A stretch of DNA of 14,090 nucleotides, taken from the NCBI GenBank assembly GCA_020721025.1, contig DYNO01000053.1:3274-17363 (forward strand), read 5' to 3'. The DNA is from Thiomargarita sp. (GTDB lineage Bacteria; Pseudomonadota; Gammaproteobacteria; Beggiatoales; Beggiatoaceae). This document shows, in pieces, positions 1-7,124 of this stretch. Position 1 is the stretch's first letter, and every line of letters starts with the position of its first letter. Position numbers and translations under genes: made by a program. Below the pieces are notes generated by a model. It did not search any database, was not told the origin of the DNA, and saw only the letters and a list, made by a program, of their open reading frames with translations.

Positions 1-1
1 T

Positions 2-2530
2 GCTGCTCCCGTTGCCGAGAATGTAACAACAGGTCGCACAACGGAAAAACCGGATATTTTTAAATTGGTTGATAATCAAATCTTGTATGCCAATGGCAGC
101 GCGCAACGGTTTCAAGTAATTGATTTGAAAGATTTAACTCAGCCAAAATTAGCTGGTTGGATGCCGCTGACGGGCACGCCGCGAGAAGTTTACACGTTAG
201 GATCGAGCATTGTATTGTTGCAAACCGATTATGTCGCGACAACGGGGGAGAATCAAACTCGATTAACTTCGTTGCGTCAGGTCAATGGTCAGTTGGAAAA
301 AGTCGATGAAGTGACGTTAAGCGGGAATTTTTTGCAATCACGGCGGCGGGATGATGTCATTTATGCCGTGCAAAACAGTACTAGCATGTCAATGCCAGGT
401 TGTCCCAGTTGTATTGTGGATTATGCTTATTCCCAGCCCACGATACAAATTACTGCGCTACGGTTGGATGGTCAAGGCAAGTTGAATATTGTCGATAAAG
501 CCGAAGTTTCTGGTTACAGTCCTGAAATCGCCATTTTTCCCGATCATCTGGTGGTTGCCACTCATGATGCACAGGAATGGAATTCAACCAATATTCAAAT
601 ATTTAACCTCGCGGTGCCCAATGCTGCCTTGGTAAAATTGCCCTTGCTGAATGTGCCCGGTCAAGTGCCCTCTGAGTTTCATTTAAATGTTTATAATCAA
701 CAGTTTCGCGTTGTTTATGGACCAACTTTCAATGATAAAGTGGGCAGTTCGTTGGCAATTTATGATTTGAGCAAACCAACGCTCGATTTATTAGGAAAAG
801 TGAGCAACATCGCACCGGGAGAGGCTTTATTTGCGACGCGTTTTACTGACAATCGCGCATTTGTCGTAACCTATGAACGCACGGATCCGCTGTGGGTGAT
901 TGATTTGAGCAATCCACAAGCACCGAGCATTTTAGGTGAATTGAAAGTGCCCGGTTGGTCAGAAAAGTTATTTTTTAATAACAATCAATTATTTGCAGTT
1001 GGAATGCACGATCAACCCGAACCCAATGAAAATGCAAAGTGGGTGCGGCGGGTGGCATTGAGTTTGTTTGACGTGTCTGATAATAATTTGAGCTTGCTCA
1101 GTCGCTTCATTCCACTGTTAGATTTGGGCATTACCTACAGTTCGAGCGAAGCCTTGACTGATGAACGGGCTTTATTTTTGGATTGGAATAATCGCTTTGC
1201 CTCCTTGCCAATCCAATCATGGGAAACGGCGGATAACAGTTTCTTGCAATTGGTTTCTTTCCAAAACAATAAGATAGAAAGTATTGGGCGGATAGTCAGT
1301 CCAGTCGCTATTCAACGCAGTTTACCGGTGGATAAACAAACATTGGCAGCGTTGGGCGATCAGGAAATGTTGACATTGACATGGGAAATGGGCAATCCAA
1401 ACACGCAACCGGTCAAAGTATTAGGGTCGTTGGAATTGGCAAGCAATGTTTCTCAAGTGAAAAAACAAGGCGATAACTTGTGGGCAGTGGGTCAGGGTAA
1501 CAGCGGCTTGCATCGGTTATATCGTTACACCACGCAAGATATTACCGCCCCAGCGCAACAGTGGAAATTGCCACAAAGTTATAACAATGTGGTATTGAAT
1601 GACAAATTAGCCGTGTTTTACAACACCAATCCAATCGCAATCCAAGTGGCTGAATTGACTAGCGGAAAAGTGCGTCCCGCGCAACGTTTAGAAGCAGTCA
1701 CTACGGAAAACAATGGCACAACCCTGACCGAATGGACAAACCGTTCGCAATGGATGTTACAAGACGATAAATTGTATGTCGCTGAAAGTCGTTATATTAC
1801 CACGCCGATGCCGTATCAGTGGAAAAATGGAATTGCACCAACAAATTATTCTGGTGATTATCAATCACATACGTTATTGCGCAGTTGGAATTTGCTGCCC
1901 GACGGTGCGAAAGAAGAGACAGCACGTTCGATTCCGGGAGAACCGATTGGGGTGGCAGCAGGTGGTAACTATGTGATAACTCGTGAAATTTCTCAGCAAT
2001 TGCGCTTAAATTTATTGGCGTTGAATTCGGATAATGCCCGTTTGGTGAGCAGTCGTGAACTGCCTTGCCGTAGCAATTCCCAAGCGATTTGGGTGGACGG
2101 CGCGGTGTACGTGACTTGCATCGTGAATGAACCCACTGATGAAACTTTGGTGGAAATGACCACGCCAATTTTGAAACTTGATCCATTTAGCGGGCAATTG
2201 GCAGAAGGTTTTGCTGAAATCGGGCGGTGGAATATCAAGGGCTATCATGCAACGGTCTCAGTCACAGCAGACGGTATCGCGTTGATTGGGAACGATTATT
2301 ATCCTCTTTATGCTCGTCCGATGGTGGATGTAGCGATGCCCATAACGAGCAAGATGGCAATGCCGTATTATCAACCAGATTGCGATGTTTATCAACTGAT
2401 GGTTGGCAGTCAACCCACATTGTTGAAACATTTCGACAATTGCCCAATCAGTGAAAATACTTCCGCATGGAATGGAACGCAGGCGTGGATTGCGAAGGGA
2501 TTTGCTGGACTTGAAATGTTGAAGTGGTAA
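2..2530 (+). CDS. Large beta-propeller domain protein (5' end cut by window edge)
   Basis: The reading frame is open from base 2 to a TAA at 2528-2530, so 842 residues are visible and the true start lies before the window. An internal TTG at 65 should not be taken as the start, because the frame continues upstream without a stop. The visible protein is a series of beta-rich blades. Recurrent pieces such as VIDLKDLTQPKLAG, LAIYDLSKPTLDLLGK and VIDLSNPQAPSILGEL resemble LVIVD-type propeller repeats. The overall layout resembles the secreted 'beta-propeller domain' family (Pfam Beta_propel, from memory). Cysteines are scarce; a CPSC pair lies about 110 residues after base 65. No membrane segment is visible; a signal peptide would be in the missing N-terminus. 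Such proteins are thought to be exported, but no precise function is known. The gene is followed by a hairpin terminator and stands alone. Confidence 0.8.
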   Translation, partial: AAPVAENVTTGRTTEKPDIFKLVDNQILYANGSAQRFQVIDLKDLTQPKLAGWMPLTGTPREVYTLGSSIVLLQTDYVATTGENQTRLTSLRQVNGQLEKVDEVTLSGNFLQSRRRDDVIYAVQNSTSMSMPGCPSCIVDYAYSQPTIQITALRLDGQGKLNIVDKAEVSGYSPEIAIFPDHLVVATHDAQEWNSTNIQIFNLAVPNAALVKLPLLNVPGQVPSEFHLNVYNQQFRVVYGPTFNDKVGSSLAIYDLSKPTLDLLGKVSNIAPGEALFATRFTDNRAFVVTYERTDPLWVIDLSNPQAPSILGELKVPGWSEKLFFNNNQLFAVGMHDQPEPNENAKWVRRVALSLFDVSDNNLSLLSRFIPLLDLGITYSSSEALTDERALFLDWNNRFASLPIQSWETADNSFLQLVSFQNNKIESIGRIVSPVAIQRSLPVDKQTLAALGDQEMLTLTWEMGNPNTQPVKVLGSLELASNVSQVKKQGDNLWAVGQGNSGLHRLYRYTTQDITAPAQQWKLPQSYNNVVLNDKLAVFYNTNPIAIQVAELTSGKVRPAQRLEAVTTENNGTTLTEWTNRSQWMLQDDKLYVAESRYITTPMPYQWKNGIAPTNYSGDYQSHTLLRSWNLLPDGAKEETARSIPGEPIGVAAGGNYVITREISQQLRLNLLALNSDNARLVSSRELPCRSNSQAIWVDGAVYVTCIVNEPTDETLVEMTTPILKLDPFSGQLAEGFAEIGRWNIKGYHATVSVTADGIALIGNDYYPLYARPMVDVAMPITSKMAMPYYQPDCDVYQLMVGSQPTLLKHFDNCPISENTSAWNGTQAWIAKGFAGLEMLKW

Positions 2531-2542
2531 GTTAGGCGGGAA

Positions 2543-2575
2543 CACGTTAGGATGGGTTCTGGCTCATCCTGCGTG
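2543..2575 (+). terminator. Hairpin after the beta-propeller gene
   Basis: CACG (2543-2546) and AGGATG (2549-2554) pair with CATCCT (2565-2570) and CGTG (2572-2575) around a 10-base loop, with a small T/G internal irregularity. The stem begins 13 bases after the stop codon. It is followed only by ATTCATTTT, so the U-tract is weak. Probable Rho-independent terminator. Confidence 0.55.
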
Positions 2576-2838
2576 ATTCATTTTGAGACCTGTTACTAAG
2601 TTGAAACTCGCTGAATTATAAAGAATTTAAGTTTTCATATTGAGAATTGCTGCGATCAAAATGTTTTCGCAGATTCTGGCGAGAATTCTTCTAGGGAAAA
2701 GGAATTGACAGCCATTGAGTTCGACCGCGAAGGAGAAAAGCAATAATAAAATTGATTTTTTTCATACATTTTCACCAAATCAGTTAAACTCGTTGTTATC
2801 GCTAGATTATTCTGCCATCGAAGTATCACTTCTGAGGC

Positions 2839-2870
2839 ACTGATTCGCTAAGTTCACTGCTTGAATCAGT
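2839..2870. repeat. 8-bp inverted repeat, possible stem-loop
   Basis: ACTGATTC (2839-2846) and GAATCAGT (2863-2870) are perfect reverse complements with 16 bases between them, and the spacer holds an inner AGT/ACT pair. No T-run follows on either strand, so it is not an obvious terminator. It could be a subterminal hairpin of a decayed insertion element or an operator-like site. Confidence 0.45.
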
Positions 2871-3019
2871 TGCTGATCACTTTACGATTTAATAATAGTA
2901 ATATTCTTTTAAAATCAGTTGATTATTCACTGCATGGAACTTCATTTTTTTAAGAATGGTTATCTTTTTAATCAGTAGTCGCGGGACATTGAGGGTTCCA
3001 TTTTTTTGCAATAGGGACG

Positions 3020-3073
3020 AAAACTCTGTTTGTAGGTCGTTTTCCCCTACTTCTCCCTTAAGTCAAGAGTTTT
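3020..3073. repeat. Nested inverted repeat, possible two-tier stem-loop
   Basis: AAAACTCT (3020-3027) is perfectly complementary to AGAGTTTT (3066-3073). Inside it, GTAGG (3032-3036) pairs with CCTAC (3046-3050). The nesting makes a structured RNA or an element end possible. No gene reads into it on either strand, so a terminator role is not clear. Confidence 0.45.
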
Positions 3074-3225
3074 GATAGAATAGTTCTGAATAAAGTGCGT
3101 ATATTTGTCATCTTGTTACTATCCATTGATAAATATCTATTTTTTTTGCCAGCGACTTAGTGTAAACTTTACTGTGGATTCAAAAGAATGCGCTGCTTTC
3201 ATTCCCATTTCCGTTCTTTATCTGA

Positions 3226-3393
3226 TTATATTCCTATGAAAATAGGAACTGAATAACTATCGTAGTTAAGTAGTTAGAGTCGCGACCCGTATCAGCGAGA
3301 CTTTAAACGCACGTAAGAGCAGTGTCAGACTCAGTGTATCGAGCTTCTGTGTTGACGACGTGAATAACATTTGTTTTACTACAAATGATTTAA
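3226..3393 (+). mobile_element. Stand-alone IS200/IS605-type right end with omega/reRNA-like structure, no tnpB
   Basis: This segment aligns without gaps, about 134 of 163 positions by hand, to the sequence at 13869-14035, which there directly follows and overlaps the end of a tnpB gene. Here identity begins abruptly at 3226, within what would be the last codons of tnpB, and no TnpB coding sequence precedes it. Visible structures in order are a TTCCTAT-GAAA-ATAGGAA hairpin (3231-3248) and a TAACTAT/GTAGTTA stem (3254-3260 with 3270-3276). Next come the palindrome GTCGCGAC (3279-3286), a two-tier hairpin (3320-3349) and a terminal CATTTGT/ACAAATG hairpin (3368-3374 with 3381-3387) followed by TTTAA. 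A subterminal hairpin near the cleavage site is typical of IS200/IS605 right ends, and TnpB guide RNAs overlap that end. The right boundary is uncertain by a few bases. It reads in the same direction as the tpsB gene. Confidence 0.75.
3352..3380 (+). promoter_or_regulatory. Candidate outward sigma70-type promoter inside the repeat
   Basis: TTGACG (3352-3357) is separated by 17 bases from TTTACT (3375-3380), giving five and four matches to the -35 and -10 hexamers. It would start transcription near 3387, about 28 bases before the tpsB start codon. The TTGACG is kept in the copy at 13869-14035, but its -10 counterpart there is weaker (TTTTCT). Because the same bases are part of RNA-like stems, conservation may reflect RNA structure and not promoter function. 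Confidence 0.35.
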
Positions 3394-3414
3394 GATCACT
3401 ATAGAGAGGTTGTC

Positions 3415-5127
3415 TTGATACACATCACATTTTACTCTAATCGTCATTGGTTGTTGCTTTCGATTTTCTTGATATTCAATGTATTCGTTATGAGCGCATT
3501 TGCAGAAAACACTATTGGGAGTAATCCAACTCCGCTCGACCGGCGTGAGTTGCCTACTCCAGGTGAATCTGCACCCATTTTACCCAAATTGCCCGCGTTG
3601 CCACCCATTCCGTTGCAAAATAAGCCTTCACTATCGACTGCTGCCAAAGTCCCAGTCAAAAAATTTATTTTCAAAGGAAATCAAGTTATTAGCACAGAAG
3701 AATTGACTCATCTGGTAAGCAAGTATCAAAATCGTGAAATTACTGCGGAAGAGTTGCAAGAAGTCAAAAATATCGTTTCTCGTCATTATGTTGAAAAAGG
3801 TTATATTAACTCCGGTGCGATTATTCCCGATCAACCCGTCAAAGATGGTGTGGTGCTGTTAGAAATTATTGAAGGAGAACTGGTTAAGGTTGATATTGAA
3901 GGTAACAAACGGTTGCGCACGGCTTATATTCAAAAACGTTTGCAACTTAAGGAAAAAGAAGCCTTAAATATCAATGAATTACAGGAGAGATTGCAACTGC
4001 TTCATCAAAATCCTTTGTTCAAACGAATTAACGCAGAATTGGGACCGGGCGTGAAATTGGGCGAGGCAATGTTGAAAGTGCAAGTGACTGAAGAACGTCC
4101 TTATGAGTTTGGTTTTCGGATTAATAATCATCGGTCTCCCAGCGTTGGGGCGTATCGTGGGGAATTGGAAGCGCAACATCGCAATTTATTGGGATTTACG
4201 GATCGGCTCTATTTGCGTTATGGCTTGACCAATGGCTTGAAAGATTACACCGTTGATTATAGTTTGCCGGTGACGCGTTATGACACGATGTTGGCTTTTC
4301 ACGTCGAACGCAGTGATTCTGAGGTGGTAACTGAGCCGTTTAAACAATTGGATGTGCGCAGCGATGCAGAGACTTATGCCGTCACATTGACTCATCCGAT
4401 TTATCGTAAGCATGATCGACAATTGGATTTGGGATTGCGCTTAGAAAGACGGAGCAGTAAAACATTTTTGTTAGGTCGTCCCTTTTCTTTCGGTGAAGGG
4501 GTCAGAGACGGCGAAAGTAGCATTTCTGTGGCGCGCCTTACGCAAGATTGGTTGTATCGCAGTCGATCTGAAGTGATTGCTGCCCGTTCGAGTTTCAATT
4601 TTGGTTTAAATGCTTTGGATTCGACAATTAACGATGATGGTTCGCCAGACAGTAAATTTTTCAGTTGGTTAGGACAATTTCAATGGGTAAAACGGCTGAA
4701 ATTGTTAGACAGTCAAATTTTGTTTCGTACCGACTTACAGTGGACGAATGAAGGATTGTTGCCATTAGAGAAATTTTCTATCGGTGGGGCTTCGACGGTG
4801 CGCGGCTATCGTGAAAATCAGTTGACCAGAGATAACGGTTGGGTTTCATCGTTGGAATGGCGGATTCCGATTCTCAGCCGGGAAGTGCGAGAAGATGGGA
4901 TTTTATACCTGACTCCATTTATTGATTACGGGCGAGCATGGAATAGCGAATCAGATACGCCAGAACCTCGTGATATTTCGAGTATTGGTTTGGGGTTACG
5001 TTGGTTGCCGACTCAGAAAATTCAAGCGGCGTTGTATTGGGGTAAGCCATTGCGTAAATTAGCAAAACCGGAAGATAAAAATTTGCAAGACGACGGGGTG
5101 CACTTTGAGTTAGGTATGCAGTTTTAA
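3415..5127 (+). CDS. Two-partner secretion outer-membrane transporter, TpsB (ShlB/FhaC/HecB) family
   Basis: 570 residues, the usual size for TpsB proteins. These Omp85-superfamily barrels export a large TpsA exoprotein across the outer membrane. The TTG start at 3415 is chosen because it follows GAGAGG (3404-3409) at 5 bases and gives a complete signal peptide: a hydrophobic core from about residue 13 to 28, then cleavage after AFA (28-30). A Pro-rich linker (about 38-70) precedes POTRA-type modules: one starts at about 80 (VKKFIFKGNQ), a second at about 157 (VKVDIEGN). The remainder is a 16-strand-type barrel. The family signature VRGY is at 462-465, within SIGGAS-TVRGYREN; FIDYG, an FxDxG motif, is at 502-506; the chain ends in Phe, as expected for BAM-dependent barrels. 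No TpsA gene lies next to it in the window. Its 5' leader is formed by the repeat at 3226-3393. A convergent terminator follows. Substrate unknown. Confidence 0.92.
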   Translation: MIHITFYSNRHWLLLSIFLIFNVFVMSAFAENTIGSNPTPLDRRELPTPGESAPILPKLPALPPIPLQNKPSLSTAAKVPVKKFIFKGNQVISTEELTHLVSKYQNREITAEELQEVKNIVSRHYVEKGYINSGAIIPDQPVKDGVVLLEIIEGELVKVDIEGNKRLRTAYIQKRLQLKEKEALNINELQERLQLLHQNPLFKRINAELGPGVKLGEAMLKVQVTEERPYEFGFRINNHRSPSVGAYRGELEAQHRNLLGFTDRLYLRYGLTNGLKDYTVDYSLPVTRYDTMLAFHVERSDSEVVTEPFKQLDVRSDAETYAVTLTHPIYRKHDRQLDLGLRLERRSSKTFLLGRPFSFGEGVRDGESSISVARLTQDWLYRSRSEVIAARSSFNFGLNALDSTINDDGSPDSKFFSWLGQFQWVKRLKLLDSQILFRTDLQWTNEGLLPLEKFSIGGASTVRGYRENQLTRDNGWVSSLEWRIPILSREVREDGILYLTPFIDYGRAWNSESDTPEPRDISSIGLGLRWLPTQKIQAALYWGKPLRKLAKPEDKNLQDDGVHFELGMQF

Positions 5128-5141
5128 TTTTTGTCAGATTT

Positions 5142-5177
5142 CAAACCTGTCAAGTTTCAGAAATTCTGGCAGGTTTG
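5142..5177. terminator. Convergent hairpin between tpsB and the downstream reverse gene
   Basis: CAAACCTGTCA (5142-5152) pairs with TGGCAGGTTTG (5167-5177): 11 pairs including one G-T, with a 14-base loop. It lies in the 60-base gap between two convergent genes and can serve both strands, although neither side has a long T-run. Confidence 0.65.
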
Positions 5178-5187
5178 GATTCGATAA

Positions 5188-5829
5188 TTACGCAGAATGT
5201 TCTGCACATTTAAACGTTCCGCCGAAAGAATTTCCCATAATCCCCGCGTTTAAAATCCCCAATATCTGTTCAATTTCAGAAACATAATATTCTTGCAAAT
5301 CAATTTCTACGAGTTGATCTTGCAGTCGTAAAAATTTCCAATTCGTGCCGGTCGTGACAACGCCGTAAATTGTGGTAATCGTATTTTGTTCGCGCTGATT
5401 GAACCGTTGTGCTGCGACCATTTCTGCAATACATTGACCTAAACCGTTGTTAATATTCTCTTTTTTAGCTTCAACCAACATTACCACCGGAGCTGTTACG
5501 AACAGTTGTTCCGGCGAACGACTCAAAATAAAATCACAATAACCTGCTAAACCTTGTTCAGATTCCACTTCAAACTCCACACCAGAAAATAAACTAAAAC
5601 TATCGCTTGACTGTTTTTTCATCTCGATCAAAATGGGAGCGATAATCATTTCTGATCGGGCTTTTTCAGTATTGTTGCTCAAGGCAAGCGGCACGTTGTA
5701 GTGCAATGTTTCGGTTAAAAAAGCACTGCATGGCAACCTTGGAACTTTTGCGAAAATACCGTTTCCTTCCGAAATCGTGAGATTAAATTGTTTTTTGGCA
5801 GTGGTTAAGGTAAATTGGCGGTATGACAT
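5188..5829 (-). CDS. Uncharacterised protein with PD-(D/E)XK nuclease-like motif
   Basis: 213 residues, starting at an ATG preceded by AAGGGG at a normal distance. I do not recognise a named family with certainty; conserved hypothetical proteins of this build occur in cyanobacteria and filamentous sulfur bacteria (from memory). The central part has the order expected of a PD-(D/E)XK core: a helix with Glu60/Glu69 (SEMIIAPILIEM), a strand with Asp99 in GYCDF, then VMLVEAKK with Glu120 and Lys122, then a helix with Gln132 (GQCIAEM). A beta-hairpin (TTIYGVVTTGTNWKFLRL) follows, as in restriction-endonuclease-like folds. No helicase, methylase or transposase partner is adjacent. It lies downstream of the ccoNOQP operon on the same strand but behind that operon's strong terminator, so it is probably transcribed separately. 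Nuclease activity is inferred only from motif spacing. Confidence 0.7.
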   Translation of the reverse strand: MSYRQFTLTTAKKQFNLTISEGNGIFAKVPRLPCSAFLTETLHYNVPLALSNNTEKARSEMIIAPILIEMKKQSSDSFSLFSGVEFEVESEQGLAGYCDFILSRSPEQLFVTAPVVMLVEAKKENINNGLGQCIAEMVAAQRFNQREQNTITTIYGVVTTGTNWKFLRLQDQLVEIDLQEYYVSEIEQILGILNAGIMGNSFGGTFKCAEHSA

Positions 5830-5928
5830 CCACGCCCCTTAAGAAATTAGTTATTTTTCAACATGATAACCGGCACATCTGAAGTTTGTGCAATACTGGT
5901 GTGACAACTGAGGTTCGGAAAATTAAAA

Positions 5929-5972
5929 ACTCCCTGAATCAGGTAAATAAATACGTGCCTCATTCAGGGAGT
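5929..5972 (-). terminator. Rho-independent terminator of the ccoNOQP operon
   Basis: ACTCCCTGAAT (5929-5939) and ATTCAGGGAGT (5962-5972) form a perfect 11-bp stem that extends by AGG/CCT after one mismatch. Read on the reverse strand it is followed by TTTTTAATTTT. It lies 25 bases beyond the ccoP stop codon. Confidence 0.85.
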
Positions 5973-5997
5973 TCAAAAATAACTGCAATTACTTCAA

Positions 5998-6939
5998 TTA
6001 TTTGGCTGCAGTTTTGGTGACATTATTTTGCGACAAATTGTAAACATAAGTCGCCAATAAATGTACTTTTGCTGCCCCCAAGAACCCACCATGTGCAGGC
6101 ATCTGACCTTGCCGCCCGTTGGCTAACGTTTGTTTGATGGCTTCTAAACTACCGCCATACAACCAAATATTGTCAGTCAGGTTAGGTGCGCCCATTGCAG
6201 CAGTTCCCGTACCTTTGGGATTGTGACAAGCAACACAGACGGATGCAAAGATTTTCTGCCCTTCCGCCACCGCTTTGTCATCCACTTTTTGCCCACTGAG
6301 ACTTAACACGTAATTTGCTACGTTGTTAATATCTGCATCGGAATTTAAGCGGTTGGTTTTTGCATTGGGCATCATGGCGTTGCGTCCTTTCATGATACTG
6401 ATTTCAATGGCTTCTGGCGTACCACCCCACAACCAATCGTTATCGGTCAAGTTAGGAAAGCCTTTCGCACCCTTGCCATCGGAACCATGACAGACATTGC
6501 AATAGGTCAAGTACAACCGTTTACCCGTTTCTACCGCGGCTGGATTTTTCGCCAACTCTGCAATAGGGACGGCACGATATTGTTCAAACATGGGAGCAAA
6601 GCGCGCACTGGCATCGTCAACTTCTTTCGCATATTCAACAAGTTGATCTTCTTTCAACATGCCAGCATACGAGCCTAAGCCCGGATAGAGCGCAAGATAA
6701 ATCACGCCAAATATCATTGTGATGTAGAACATATTGAGCCACCACATGGGCAGAGGATTGTTGAGTTCCTCCAAGTTATCATCCCATACGTGACCCATTG
6801 TTTTGACTTCATCCCCTGAGGGACGATGACCACCAGATTGCCAAATCACGAGCAGGTAACACGCAAGAATGCCTCCTAACGTGCCGATGGTGATAAACCA
6901 ATCCCAAAACGGATTTACAAAAACGCCTGGTTGAAACAT
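5998..6939 (-). CDS. ccoP: cbb3-type cytochrome c oxidase subunit III (diheme CcoP)
   Basis: 313 residues, the usual CcoP length. CcoP passes electrons from soluble or membrane cytochromes c to CcoO and on to the CcoN active site. Two membrane segments are visible, about residues 14-34 and 66-85, joined by a loop containing the conserved DNLEELNNPLP stretch before the second segment. Two cytochrome c domains face the periplasm: CNVCH (147-151) with Met in NAMMP (about 189-190), and CVACH (235-239) with Met280 in GQMPAHG as likely axial ligands. The two halves share repeated NLTDNxWLxGG pieces, showing internal domain duplication. The ATG follows AAGGAG at good spacing. It is the last gene of ccoNOQP, starting 11 bases after the ccoQ stop, and is followed by a strong terminator. 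Confidence 0.97.
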   Translation of the reverse strand: MFQPGVFVNPFWDWFITIGTLGGILACYLLVIWQSGGHRPSGDEVKTMGHVWDDNLEELNNPLPMWWLNMFYITMIFGVIYLALYPGLGSYAGMLKEDQLVEYAKEVDDASARFAPMFEQYRAVPIAELAKNPAAVETGKRLYLTYCNVCHGSDGKGAKGFPNLTDNDWLWGGTPEAIEISIMKGRNAMMPNAKTNRLNSDADINNVANYVLSLSGQKVDDKAVAEGQKIFASVCVACHNPKGTGTAAMGAPNLTDNIWLYGGSLEAIKQTLANGRQGQMPAHGGFLGAAKVHLLATYVYNLSQNNVTKTAAK

Positions 6940-6950
6940 AAATTTTCTCC

Positions 6951-7118
6951 TTAATCGTGCTTGTGTGCATCATGGGCAATGGGATCATCATCATCCAAAG
7001 GAATCCGCGCGGCTTGGTCAAACGTGGCTTTGTTACTACCACTGTATGCCCATACGGTAATCCCGATAAATAAGGCGAAGACGATCATCGTCCATGCGGA
7101 TTGAAAAATAACGAGCAT
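6951..7118 (-). CDS. ccoQ: cbb3-type cytochrome c oxidase subunit CcoQ
   Basis: A 55-residue frame between ccoO and ccoP, easily missed because of its size. It runs MLVIFQSAWTMIVFALF through ...YSGSNKATFDQAARIP and ends in an Asp/His-rich tail (LDDDDPIAHDAHKHD). It has a single N-terminal membrane segment (about residues 8-25) followed by a short cytoplasmic tail with the FDQAARIPLDDD pattern common in CcoQ (also called FixQ). CcoQ is not catalytic; in studied species it stabilises the complex or its interaction with assembly partners. It starts 6 bases after the ccoO stop with only a weak purine run (GTGG), which suggests translational coupling. The stop is followed by the AAGGAG that serves ccoP. 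Confidence 0.93.
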   Translation of the reverse strand: MLVIFQSAWTMIVFALFIGITVWAYSGSNKATFDQAARIPLDDDDPIAHDAHKHD

Positions 7119-7124
7119 GTCCAC

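Larger units (their letters stand above)
2578..3225. other. Gene-poor intergenic stretch with inverted repeats
   Basis: I see no gene with a ribosome binding site here. The stretch is AT-rich and contains two long-stem inverted repeats (listed separately) and several copies of AATCAGT (near 2776, 2864, 2911 and 2968). A 43-codon stop-to-stop frame occupies 2615-2746; its polar, Glu/Lys-rich translation could be a decayed TnpB tail, but nothing upstream of it supports that. The stretch may be the remains of one or more mobile elements lying left of the repeat at 3226. Confidence 0.5.

Noticed and set aside
65..67. TTG at 65 as the start of the beta-propeller gene
   Set aside because: The frame is open to the window edge with protein-like sequence, so the gene is truncated by the window and does not start here.
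1797..2545. Several reverse-strand frames of 60-130 codons under the beta-propeller gene
   Set aside because: They are shadows of a well-supported gene on the other strand, with no ribosome binding sites or recognisable domains.
3279..3286. GTCGCGAC palindrome as a stand-alone operator
   Set aside because: It occurs in all three repeat copies as part of the conserved core, so it is better explained as an internal part of the element or RNA.
3226..3393. CRISPR repeat or tRNA-like element
   Set aside because: There is no regularly spaced array and no cloverleaf or anticodon arm; the similarity to the tnpB 3' end explains the segment better.
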